Assembly: GCA_903970465.1 (NCBI GenBank)
Contig: CAJCIO010000033.1
Span: forward strand, 1 to 64,000
DNA length: 64,000 nucleotides
From: Gammaproteobacteria bacterium
GTDB taxonomy: Bacteria > Pseudomonadota > Gammaproteobacteria > Pseudomonadales > Pseudomonadaceae
Direction of reading: 5' to 3'
This document shows positions 9,103 to 16,830 of this stretch, one piece after another. Every line of letters begins with the position of its first letter. Positions within the stretch are counted from its first letter, which is position 1. Under the pieces are notes generated by a model. The model saw only the letters and a program-made list of their open reading frames with translations. It did not search any database and had not been told where the DNA came from. Both the position numbers and the translations under genes were made by a program.

Positions 9103-10392
9103 ATGTTCAAGTGGTATCGAGACGTAACCTCGCGTGAGCGCAAAACCTTCTGGGCCTGCTTTGGCGGTTGGGCGCTCGATGCCCTGGAAGTACAGATGTT
9201 CGGCCTCGCCATCCCGGCCTTGATCGCAGCCTTTGCCCTGAGCAAGGGCGAGGCGGGTGCCATCAGCAGCGTCACCCTGATCACCTCGGCCTTAGGTGGC
9301 TGGGTAGGCGGTACCTTGTCGGACCGTTACGGCCGGGTGCGGACCCTCCAGTGGATGATTCTGTGGTTCTCGCTGTTCACCTTTCTGTCGGCGTTCGTTA
9401 GCGGCTACGAACAACTGCTGGTGGTCAAAGCGCTGCAAGGCTTTGGTATCGGCGGTGAATGGGCGGCTGGTGCGGTGCTGATGGCTGAAGCGATCCAGCC
9501 CAAATACCGCGGCAAGGTCATGGGCATGGTGCAAAGCGCCTGGGCAGTCGGCTGGGGAGCCGCTGTCGCATTGTTCACACTCATTTATACCTTCGTGCCC
9601 GAGGCCTTGGCCTGGCGCGTGATGTTCGTGGTCGGGCTGCTGCCGGCGCTGGTGATTATCTATGTGCGCCGTCAGGTGCCGGAGCCCGAGAGCTTTGCCC
9701 GCAAGCAAAAGGCGCAGACCGGACCGCAGACCTTCTTGGCTTCGCTGGCCGGGATCTTCCGCCCTGAACTGCTGCGTGTCACCCTGCTGGGCGGCCTGCT
9801 GGGCCTGGGCGCCCACGGCGGTTACCACGCGGTAATGACCTGGCTGCCGACCTTCCTGAAAACCGAGAAGCACCTGTCAGTGCTCAATTCCGGGGGCTAC
9901 CTGGCGGTGATCATCGTCGCGTTCTTCTGCGGTTGCGTGGCCAGTGGCTTTTTGGTCGACAAGATCGGGCGGCGCAAGAACATCATCCTGTTCGCGTTCT
10001 GCTGCGTGGCCACGGTGCAGGCTTACGTGTTCATGGACCTGAGCAACACGGCGATGCTGTTTCTGGGCTTCCCGCTGGGCTTTTTCGCCGCCGGGATACC
10101 GGCCAGCCTGGGTTCGTTGTTCAACGAACTGTACCCGGCCGACGTGCGCGGTGCAGGCGTGGGCTTTTGCTACAACTTCGGCCGCGTGCTGTCGGCGGTG
10201 TTCCCGTTCATGGTCGGCCACATGAGCGAGCACATGTCGCTGGGCTCGGCCATCGGTATCGACGCCGGGATCGCCTATGGCGTGGCGGTGATCGCTGCTT
10301 TGGCGCTGCCGGAAACCCGCGGTCGCAACCTTGATACCCAGGCCCCGGCCACAGCCGATCCGGTCGCTGCGGCGACCGCCAGCCGGGCTTGA
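9103..10392 (+). CDS. MFS transporter, aromatic acid:H+ symporter-like
   Basis: 429 residues, about twelve membrane helices. The helix-1 motif GWALDALEVQMFGLAIPAL and the loop DRYGRVRTLQW match the aromatic acid:H+ symporter / sialate transporter branch of MFS, where the helix-1 acidic residue is needed for transport. DKIGRRKNIILF repeats the loop motif in the second half. The ATG is preceded by AAGGACAACAAAC. It sits between the GntR gene and an amidohydrolase gene, so it probably imports the hydrolase's substrate or a precursor. The substrate cannot be specified. Confidence 0.9.
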   Translation: MFKWYRDVTSRERKTFWACFGGWALDALEVQMFGLAIPALIAAFALSKGEAGAISSVTLITSALGGWVGGTLSDRYGRVRTLQWMILWFSLFTFLSAFVSGYEQLLVVKALQGFGIGGEWAAGAVLMAEAIQPKYRGKVMGMVQSAWAVGWGAAVALFTLIYTFVPEALAWRVMFVVGLLPALVIIYVRRQVPEPESFARKQKAQTGPQTFLASLAGIFRPELLRVTLLGGLLGLGAHGGYHAVMTWLPTFLKTEKHLSVLNSGGYLAVIIVAFFCGCVASGFLVDKIGRRKNIILFAFCCVATVQAYVFMDLSNTAMLFLGFPLGFFAAGIPASLGSLFNELYPADVRGAGVGFCYNFGRVLSAVFPFMVGHMSEHMSLGSAIGIDAGIAYGVAVIAALALPETRGRNLDTQAPATADPVAAATASRA

Positions 10393-10446
10393 ATCAATGA
10401 ACCTGCAGCGTACGAAAAGCGCCGCCCCATCACCCGGATGAGATCC

Positions 10447-11268
10447 ATGGACACTACCTTGCCAATCCGCGGCGTCGATGCCCACGCCCATGTCTTCACC
10501 CAGACACTGGCCTTTGCCGGCGAGCGTCGCTACACCCCGCAATACGATGCCACTCTGCAAGACTGGCGCGCGTTGCTGGTTACTCAGGGCGTGAGCCACG
10601 GCGTGCTGGTGCAGCCCAGCTTTCTGGGCAGCGACAACGCCTATCTGCTTGAGGCGTTGATGCTGGCGCCCGACCGATTGCGCGGTGTAGTGGTGGTGGA
10701 TGCGGATGTCAGCCATGCGCAGTTGGAGCGCATGGCGCGCCTGGGGGTGGTGGGGATTCGCCTGAATCTGATGGGCAAGAGCCTTCCGGACCTGAGCAGC
10801 GAGGACTGGCGGCCGTTGCTGGAGAAGATCGCGGCACTGGGCTGGCACGTAGAACTGCATCGTCAGATCGAAGACATTCCGGCGCTGGTGGCTGCGCTCA
10901 AGCCTTATGGCGTGAAGATCGTTGTCGACCATTTTGGCCGGCCGCATGCGGCGTTCGGCGTGGCCCACCCGACTTTCAAGAGCTTGCTGGCGCTGGGTGG
11001 CGGTGATGTATGGGTGAAGATTTCCGGGGTGTATCGCCTGGGCGGCACCGACAGGGAGAACCTGGCGTTCGCCCAAGCGGCGATTCCGCTGTTGATCGAG
11101 CACTTCGGCACCGATCGGCTGATGTGGGGCAGCGATTGGCCCCACACCCAGTTCGAGGATCAGGTCAGTTATGCCTCGCAGTTCGAATTGCTGCAGCAGT
11201 TGGTGCCTTGGCCACGTCAGCGCCAGGCCATTCTGCGCGACGGTGCGGCGGCCTTGTTCGGCTTCTGA
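10447..11268 (+). CDS. Amidohydrolase (amidohydrolase-2, PDC-hydrolase-like)
   Basis: 273 residues from the ATG at 10447 (GGATGAG upstream); an ATG three codons earlier is possible. Family motifs: D11-A-H-A-H15, IRLNLMG near 105, VELHRQ near 138, VDHFGRP near 161 and MWGSDWPHTQ with the catalytic Asp near 230. This is the LigI / lactonase type of metal-dependent hydrolase. It follows the MFS carrier by 54 bp in a likely operon under the GntR regulator. It is a distant paralogue of the hydrolase at 5019-5846. Confidence 0.9.
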   Translation: MDTTLPIRGVDAHAHVFTQTLAFAGERRYTPQYDATLQDWRALLVTQGVSHGVLVQPSFLGSDNAYLLEALMLAPDRLRGVVVVDADVSHAQLERMARLGVVGIRLNLMGKSLPDLSSEDWRPLLEKIAALGWHVELHRQIEDIPALVAALKPYGVKIVVDHFGRPHAAFGVAHPTFKSLLALGGGDVWVKISGVYRLGGTDRENLAFAQAAIPLLIEHFGTDRLMWGSDWPHTQFEDQVSYASQFELLQQLVPWPRQRQAILRDGAAALFGF

Positions 11269-11277
11269 CGCAGCGTT

Positions 11278-11550
11278 ATGCAACGATGCACGCGCTTGCC
11301 CACCAACGAGCTGAAGTTCGATGGCGGTTTCGTCCCCGATCTGGAGCGGGACAGTGACGATGCCGCGATCGCCAAGCCGGGCCAGGCGCCCCGGCTGGGC
11401 ATCGTTGCCGAAGGCGTGGAAACCGACCAACAGCAGGATCTCCCTACGCGCCCTGGCAGTGACGCGTTGCAGGGCTTTTTGTTGGGGCATCCCTTACCTC
11501 CCCAGGCATTTATGGCTGATATTCACAAGGCCAAAGCCGCTATACCTTGA
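11278..11550 (+). pseudogene. Remnant of an EAL-domain c-di-GMP phosphodiesterase
   Basis: The 90-codon frame aligns by eye with the C-terminal third of EAL domains. LPTNELKFDGGFV matches the usual LP-NELKIDRSFV, DLERDSDDAAI matches the next helix, IVAEGVETDQQQ matches VVAEGVETEEQ, and DALQGFLLGHPLPPQAF matches the QGFLLGRPLPP end. The helix between DDAAI and AEGVE is shortened by about four residues and disrupted (KPGQAPRL). There is no EAL motif, no catalytic core and no upstream domain. It is an isolated decayed fragment, not a working enzyme. Confidence 0.8.
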
Positions 11551-11624
11551 TATCATTCGGCCAGCCCGCCATTGCCCGAATGGACTGATGGGCAATCACA
11601 CACTTCTGGAGAGACGAAAGGTCC

Positions 11625-12371
11625 ATGGCCAAGGTCATTGTCATTACTGGCGGCAGTCGCGGCATCGGTGCTGCGACGGCGCTGCTGGCAGCCCGACAGG
11701 GCTATCGCGTGTGCATCAACTACCTGTCCGACGAGGAGTCGGCGATGCGCGTGCTGGCCGAGGTCCGGGCCTGTGGTGTGCATGGCATCGCGGTGCGTGC
11801 CGACGCCAGTAACGAGGACGAGGTCATTCGCCTGTTCCACCGTGTCGATACAGAGCTGGGCGCGGTGACGGCACTGGTCAATAACGCGGCGACTATCGCC
11901 GAGCAATCGCGGGTCGAGGAGATGTCCGAATTCCGTCTGCTGAAGATGATGAAGAACAACATCGTCGGGCCGATGCTCTGCGCCAAGCATGCGATCCATC
12001 GGATGTCGACGCTGCATGGCGGCTCGGGCGGCACTATTGTCAATGTCTCGTCGGCAGCGGCCCGGCTGGGCTCGGCTAACGAATACGTTGACTACGCCGC
12101 CTCCAAGGGGGCGATCGACACCTTCACCATCGGTCTGTCCAAGGAGCTGGCCAGTGAGGGCGTGCGCGTCAATGCGGTGCGCCCCGGGTATATCCACACC
12201 GATTTCCATTCTCTGAGTGGCGATGCCAATCGCGTGACCAAGCAGGAATCGGCGCTGCCGATGGGCCGAGGCGGGCGCCCGGACGAGGTGGCCGAGGCCA
12301 TCGTCTGGCTCAGCAGCGAGCTGTCCAGTTATGTGACCGGGACCTTTATCGATCTGGCGGGCGGTCGCTGA
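11625..12371 (+). CDS. SDR family oxidoreductase
   Basis: 248 residues, classical short-chain dehydrogenase/reductase. The TGGSRGIG cofactor loop is at residues 8-15, NNAA near 86-89, and the catalytic set is Ser143, Tyr157 and Lys161. The C-terminal GGR ending fits NAD(P)-dependent glucose/3-oxoacyl-type reductases. After the first strand the sequence NYLSDEES lacks a clear acidic NAD selector, so NADP use is possible. The ATG has GAAAGG upstream. It is a single gene, followed by REP sequence and a terminator. The substrate is unknown. Confidence 0.9.
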   Translation: MAKVIVITGGSRGIGAATALLAARQGYRVCINYLSDEESAMRVLAEVRACGVHGIAVRADASNEDEVIRLFHRVDTELGAVTALVNNAATIAEQSRVEEMSEFRLLKMMKNNIVGPMLCAKHAIHRMSTLHGGSGGTIVNVSSAAARLGSANEYVDYAASKGAIDTFTIGLSKELASEGVRVNAVRPGYIHTDFHSLSGDANRVTKQESALPMGRGGRPDEVAEAIVWLSSELSSYVTGTFIDLAGGR

Positions 12372-12396
12372 CATTCAAGGTGGCGGTGCTGGCCGC

Positions 12397-12458
12397 TTCG
12401 CGGGCAGCGGCCGCTCCCACAGTTGAAATACCCACTCCTGTGGCAGCGGGCTTGCGCG
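12397..12458. repeat. REP-like palindromes, degenerate pair
   Basis: TTCGCGGGCAGCGGCCGCTC (from 12397) and a second, opposite unit around CCTGTGGCAGCGGGCTTGCG (12438-12457) are diverged copies of the GTGGGAGCGGGCTT REP class, located in the intergenic space after the SDR gene. Confidence 0.7.
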
Positions 12459-12504
12459 TCAGGCGGTGGAGAGGCCCTCGAGATCACATCGATACTCCAG
12501 ACAT

Positions 12505-12541
12505 AAAAAAACCGGCGCCTTGCTCAGGCGCCGGTTTTTTT
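12505..12541. terminator. Bidirectional rho-independent terminator
   Basis: Stem ACCGGCGCCT / AGGCGCCGGT with a 5-nt loop, A run on the left and T run on the right. It lies between converging SDR and MHS-transporter genes and ends both. Confidence 0.93.
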
Positions 12542-12557
12542 ATCACTGCTTATCGAA

Positions 12558-13943
12558 TCAAGGCTTGGCCGCAGCCGACATGCGTTGCACGTCATAGTCC
12601 GTCTTCTGCACGGGTACCGCATCCCGCTTGCCCAGTTCGCTCATCGGAATCCGGTAGGTTTCCTTGGCGGTGTAGGCCGCCAATGCCGCGACGCAGGTGA
12701 TACCGAAGGCGATCGCGCCCACGGTCAACGGGATGTTGTCCGAACCGGGCGGCGCCACGGCCGCGAACAAGGCCGGCAGCAGCGCGGTGATCATGGTGCC
12801 GACGTTCTGCGAGATGGCCATGGCCGATACGCGGTAGCGGGTCTGGAACAGCTCTGGATAGAAGCTGGGGAACACTGCGTTGTACCCTTGATAGACCACA
12901 CCCCACATCAGCAGCGACATGGCGAAGGCCAGCGGGACGTTGTGCACGCTGATGGCGTAGAGGTAACCGAATGACAGCAGGCCCGAACCCAGCGCTCCGC
13001 CGATGATCATCGGACGACGGCCGATCTTGTCCGACCAGTTGCCCACGAACGGGATCACCAGTACCGCAATGATGTTGCCCACCACCGGAATCCACAGGTA
13101 CACGCTCTTCGAGAACCCGATGCCATAGGCCGGCTGCACCGCATAGGCTGCACCAAAGATAGTCGCGACCACCGGGATCACGTTCATCAGTGCCATACAC
13201 ATCACCAGGCCCATGTTCTGCCAGTTGTTCTGGAAGGCTTCGGCGACCGGAGACTTGGTCAACTGCTGCTTGGCTTCGACGTTGGCGAAGGCCGGGGTTT
13301 CTTCCACGGTACGGCGGATGATATAGCCCGCCACCAGCACGATCGCGCTCAGCAGAAACGGAATCCGCCAGCCCCAGGTGTTGAACATGTCATCCGGCAT
13401 GAAGTAAGCCAGCGGCAGGAAGATCGCGGCGGCGAAGATCTGCCCGGCCTGGACGCCTTGCAAGGTGTAGCTGGCGTAATAGCCGCGTCTGCCAAAGGGG
13501 GCATGCTCCATGATCATTGAACTCGCCCCTGATATCTCGCCGGCCACCGCGAAACCCTGGATCAGGCGCAGGATCACGAGCATGATCGGCGCCCAGACAC
13601 CGACCTGGCTATAAGTCGGCAGCAGGCCGACTGCCATGGTGGCGAAGCCCATCATGAACATGCACAGGAGCAAAACGTTCTTGCGGCCCTTGGTATCACC
13701 CCAGTGACCGAGGAAGAAGGCGCCAATGGGGCGCGCAACGTAACCCACGCCGTAGGTCGCCAGTGAGGCAACGATGGCGATCTTGGGATCGGTATTGGGG
13801 AAAAAGATTTGCGGGAAGATCAGCGCAGCGGCCTGCGCATAGATGAAGAAATCATAGTACTCGAGGGCCGAGCCTACCCAACCGCTGGCGGTTGCCTTTT
13901 TCGTCTGCTTACTGTCATGCGAATGAGTGTCATGGCTAGCCAT
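12558..13943 (-). CDS. MFS transporter, metabolite:H+ symporter (MHS, ShiA/ProP-like) family
   Basis: 461 residues from the ATG at 13943, chosen because GGAGACCAAC precedes it; a frame extension to 13970 has no such site. The N terminus is His/Ser/Lys-rich and cytoplasmic. GSALEYYDFFIYAQAAAL in helix 1 and GHWGDTKGRKNVLL are the signatures of the metabolite:H+ symporter group (shikimate, alpha-ketoglutarate, proline/betaine). GWRIPFLLSAI and WSDKIGRRPMI follow. About twelve helices. A terminator lies 16 bp beyond its stop. The substrate is likely a small carboxylate or betaine; it is not resolved. Confidence 0.9.
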   Translation of the reverse strand: MASHDTHSHDSKQTKKATASGWVGSALEYYDFFIYAQAAALIFPQIFFPNTDPKIAIVASLATYGVGYVARPIGAFFLGHWGDTKGRKNVLLLCMFMMGFATMAVGLLPTYSQVGVWAPIMLVILRLIQGFAVAGEISGASSMIMEHAPFGRRGYYASYTLQGVQAGQIFAAAIFLPLAYFMPDDMFNTWGWRIPFLLSAIVLVAGYIIRRTVEETPAFANVEAKQQLTKSPVAEAFQNNWQNMGLVMCMALMNVIPVVATIFGAAYAVQPAYGIGFSKSVYLWIPVVGNIIAVLVIPFVGNWSDKIGRRPMIIGGALGSGLLSFGYLYAISVHNVPLAFAMSLLMWGVVYQGYNAVFPSFYPELFQTRYRVSAMAISQNVGTMITALLPALFAAVAPPGSDNIPLTVGAIAFGITCVAALAAYTAKETYRIPMSELGKRDAVPVQKTDYDVQRMSAAAKP

Positions 13944-14267
13944 GTTGGTCTCCGTTGTTTTTATTATCAAGCCTTGGCCGTTGCTCTGCGTCTAGTAAAG
14001 CTAGCAGAAAAAGGCTTTTTCCACTGGCTCCCGTTTCGCGCAAAAACTAACTGGGTGGTACATTTTTAACAGCGGCGAAGGGCCCAGTCAACGGGCCTTG
14101 GCGCGTTTTTGCGCGATCATCGAACACTTATTTGGGCGCGGTGAGCAACGGCATCGGAATTTTGATTTATGTGGGACCGAACTCTGCTCGCAAAGGCTCC
14201 AGCTCGGGCACTGCGTTGCTGCATTTGCTGAATAGAGCCCGGCCCCATATAAATACAGGCACCAAAC
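13944..14267. other. Intergenic region, about 320 bp
   Basis: No convincing gene. The first 120 bp upstream of the MHS transporter should contain its promoter. A short imperfect hairpin (AAGGGCCC / GGGCCTT) lies near 14078-14100. A 69-codon Cys-rich open frame on the minus strand (14088-14297) runs into the downstream terminator and has no protein-like features, so it is not called. Confidence 0.5.
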
Positions 14268-14304
14268 AAAAGGCCCCATTGGCTGATTAAAAGCCAACGG
14301 GGCC
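14268..14304 (-). terminator. Rho-independent terminator
   Basis: Read on the minus strand: GGCCCCGTTGGCT, a 7-nt loop, AGCCAATGGGGCC, then TTTTGTTTGG. One mismatch in a 13-bp stem. It ends the small Pro-rich gene immediately upstream. Confidence 0.88.
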
Positions 14305-14321
14305 CGCTTACCTATCTATGC

Positions 14322-14498
14322 TCACAACGTCGCTGGCGGTTCCTCGCTCGGCGGATCGCCGACCGGAGTAGGTGGCATGGTCGGCTGGACGGGCACGCCA
14401 TCGGGATTGTCGCCAGGATCACCCTCGGGCGCCTTTGGCGGCAAAATGGGATTGTCGATATTCGGATCCGGGGTTTCAGCGGGAATGGGGATGTTCAT
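14322..14498 (-). CDS. Small acidic proline-rich protein of unknown function
   Basis: 58 residues, about one third proline and strongly acidic (PAETPDPNIDNPILPP, EGDPGDNPDG, PPTPVGDPPSEEPP). No hydrophobic segment, cysteine or known domain; predicted disordered and cytoplasmic. The ATG at 14498 is preceded by GAGGTCAGGACC, and a strong terminator follows, so this is a real short transcription unit. It is divergent from glgE with 235 bp between. I recognise similar short Pro-rich hypotheticals from Pseudomonas annotations but no function. Confidence 0.7.
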   Translation of the reverse strand: MNIPIPAETPDPNIDNPILPPKAPEGDPGDNPDGVPVQPTMPPTPVGDPPSEEPPATL

Positions 14499-14733
14499 GG
14501 TCCTGACCTCGCTCATGTGCACAGCTAGCGTCGAAAATAACGCATTCAGGTATCTGGACCGCAGGCCCCGGGATTGATTCTTTTTTTCGATCCCGCCCTG
14601 CGGCGGTTGATTGCGTCTGAACTTTTGCCCGGTGCGTTGGCTCCCAATCCTAGGCGACAAACAGTCGCACGGCCTCTTTCTTCCAGCAGCATTATCCGCA
14701 ACGTCCACGGGGCGTAATAAGGAGCTAGGCTCT

Positions 14734-16758
14734 ATGACGTCTGATGAACCTTTTGAATCCGGCCGCGAAGGCCAGGTACACGATAACGCCGAGCACGTAT
14801 TGAGCCTGTCCCAGGCCCTGCTGTTGCCACGCCTCGTGATCGAGAATACCCAACCAGTGATCGATGACGGCGTGTTCGCTGTCAAGACCCTGGTCGGGCG
14901 GCAGGTGGCGGTGACCACCAAGGTCTACGCCGATGGCCATGACAAACTGGCAGTGCGCCTGCGCGTGCGGCGAATCGACGACGAGGAATGGCAGACCTCT
15001 GCCTTGACGGAGCTGGGCAACGACAGCTTCGCCGGCGAATTCAGCGTCGACGCCGTCGGCCGCTACGTCTATTGCATCGAAGCCTGGATCGACCAGTTCG
15101 CCAGTTACCGCTATGAGCTGGAAAAAAAATACGCTGCCGGCGTCGCCATCGGCCTGGAGCTGGAAGAAGGCCGCGTGCATTTGCAGCATGCCGCCGAGCG
15201 TAGCGAGGGCGACCTCAAGCAGGCGCTGCAACGCGTGCACGATAGCCTCCACGAGCTCAACGAAGACCAGCGTGTGTCCTTGCTTTTGCAAGCCGACACC
15301 AGCGCCCTGATGGCCCGTGCCGATCACCGCGCGTTTCTTACCCGCAGTCCCGAATACCCGGTGGAAGTGGAGCGGCAACTGGCCGAGTTCGCCAGCTGGT
15401 ACGAGCTGTTTCCGCGTTCGATCACCGACGACAAGACGCGCCACGGCACCTTCAACGATGTGCACAATCGCCTGCCGATGATCCGCGACATGGGTTTCGA
15501 CGTGTTGTATTTTCCGCCGATTCACCCTATCGGCCGCGCGCATCGCAAAGGGCCCAACAACTCCCTGGCCGCCGGCCCCGATGATGTCGGCAGCCCTTAT
15601 GCGATTGGCAGTGCGGATGGCGGCCATGACGCTATTCACCCGCAACTGGGCAGCCGCGAGGACTTCCGTAATCTGGTCAAGGCCGCCGCCGAGCATGGCC
15701 TGGAAATCGCCCTCGATTTCGCCATCCAGTGCTCCCAGGACCACCTCTGGCTCAAGGAACATCCCGGCTGGTTCTCCTGGCGCCCCGACGGCACCATTCG
15801 CTACGCCGAGAACCCGCCGAAAAAATACCAGGACATCGTCAACGTCGATTTCTATGCCGCCGATGCGGTGCCAAGCCTGTGGCTGGCGCTTCGCGATGTG
15901 GTGTGGAGCTGGGTCGAGGAGGGCGTGAAGATCTTCCGCGTCGACAACCCGCACACCAAACCGCTGCCGTTCTGGCAATGGCTGATCGAGGATATTCGCA
16001 GCAAGGACCCGGACGTCATGTTCCTCGCCGAGGCCTTCACCAAGCCGGCGATGATGGCGCGCCTAGGCAAAGTCGGTTACAGCCAGAGCTATACCTACTT
16101 CACCTGGCGCAACACCAAGGCCGAGCTCCAGGCGTATTTCAGCGAGCTCAACCAGCCGCCGTGGTCGCATTGCTACCGGCCGAACTTCTTCGTCAATACG
16201 CCGGACATCAACCCGTTCTTCCTGCACGAGTCAGGGCGTCCGGGCTTCTTGATTCGGGCGGCGCTGGCGACCATGGGCTCGGGATTGTGGGGGATGTATT
16301 CGGGCTTCGAGCTGTGCGAGTCGGCGCCGATCCCCGGCAAGGAAGAATACCTGGATTCGGAGAAGTACGAGATCCGCCCGCGGGACTACACCGCGCCCGG
16401 CAATATCATTGCCGAGATCGCCCAGCTCAATCGCATCCGCCGCCTCAACCCGGCTTTGCAAACGCACTTGGGCGTGGCGTTTTTCAACTGCTACAACGAC
16501 AACATCCTGTACTTCGCCAAACGAACGCCCGATCGGCAGAACTACATTCTGGTGGCCATCAACCTGGACCCCTACAACGCTCAGGAAGCCAACTTCGAAC
16601 TGCCGCTGTGGGAGTTGGGCCTGGACGACAACGCCGCGACCTCGGGCACCGATCTGATGACCGGCCATACCTGGACCTGGTACGGCAAGACTCAGTTCAT
16701 GCGCCTTGACCCCGCCTATCAGTCCTTCGGCATCTGGCGTATCGCTCGCGAGCAGTAA
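14734..16758 (+). CDS. glgE: GlgE alpha-1,4-glucan:maltose-1-phosphate maltosyltransferase
   Basis: 674 residues, GH13_3. It adds maltosyl units from alpha-maltose 1-phosphate to alpha-1,4-glucan. An N-terminal beta-sandwich domain (about 30-210) precedes the barrel (NDVHNRLPMIRDMGFDVLYFPPIHPIGR). The nucleophile is Asp404 in FRVDNPHTKP and the acid/base is Glu433 in FLAEAFTKP. Their 29-residue spacing equals that of D394/E423 in the Streptomyces enzyme. The start at 14734 has AAGGAG upstream; an upstream ATG at 14611 lacks support. It is first of the glgE-treS/mak-glgB run, and TreS-maltokinase next door makes its donor. Confidence 0.97.
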   Translation: MTSDEPFESGREGQVHDNAEHVLSLSQALLLPRLVIENTQPVIDDGVFAVKTLVGRQVAVTTKVYADGHDKLAVRLRVRRIDDEEWQTSALTELGNDSFAGEFSVDAVGRYVYCIEAWIDQFASYRYELEKKYAAGVAIGLELEEGRVHLQHAAERSEGDLKQALQRVHDSLHELNEDQRVSLLLQADTSALMARADHRAFLTRSPEYPVEVERQLAEFASWYELFPRSITDDKTRHGTFNDVHNRLPMIRDMGFDVLYFPPIHPIGRAHRKGPNNSLAAGPDDVGSPYAIGSADGGHDAIHPQLGSREDFRNLVKAAAEHGLEIALDFAIQCSQDHLWLKEHPGWFSWRPDGTIRYAENPPKKYQDIVNVDFYAADAVPSLWLALRDVVWSWVEEGVKIFRVDNPHTKPLPFWQWLIEDIRSKDPDVMFLAEAFTKPAMMARLGKVGYSQSYTYFTWRNTKAELQAYFSELNQPPWSHCYRPNFFVNTPDINPFFLHESGRPGFLIRAALATMGSGLWGMYSGFELCESAPIPGKEEYLDSEKYEIRPRDYTAPGNIIAEIAQLNRIRRLNPALQTHLGVAFFNCYNDNILYFAKRTPDRQNYILVAINLDPYNAQEANFELPLWELGLDDNAATSGTDLMTGHTWTWYGKTQFMRLDPAYQSFGIWRIAREQ

Positions 16759-16768
16759 GCCTATCGGC

Positions 16769-16794
16769 GCGGCTGCGCACCATGATGCAGCCGC
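16769..16794 (+). other. Intercistronic hairpin between glgE and treS
   Basis: Perfect 8-bp arms GCGGCTGC / GCAGCCGC with a 10-nt loop in the 72-bp gap. There is no T tract, so it is more likely an mRNA stability or processing element than a terminator. Confidence 0.4.
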
Positions 16795-16830
16795 CTCATA
16801 ACAAGAGCTCCTCCACAAGGAATCAGCTGC

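Noticed and set aside
9877..11490. 537-codon minus-strand open frame over the MFS and amidohydrolase genes
   Set aside because: Gln/His/Arg-rich shadow product without domain features.
14088..14297. 69-codon Cys-rich minus-strand frame
   Set aside because: Overlaps the terminator of the adjacent Pro-rich gene, has no ribosome site and looks random.
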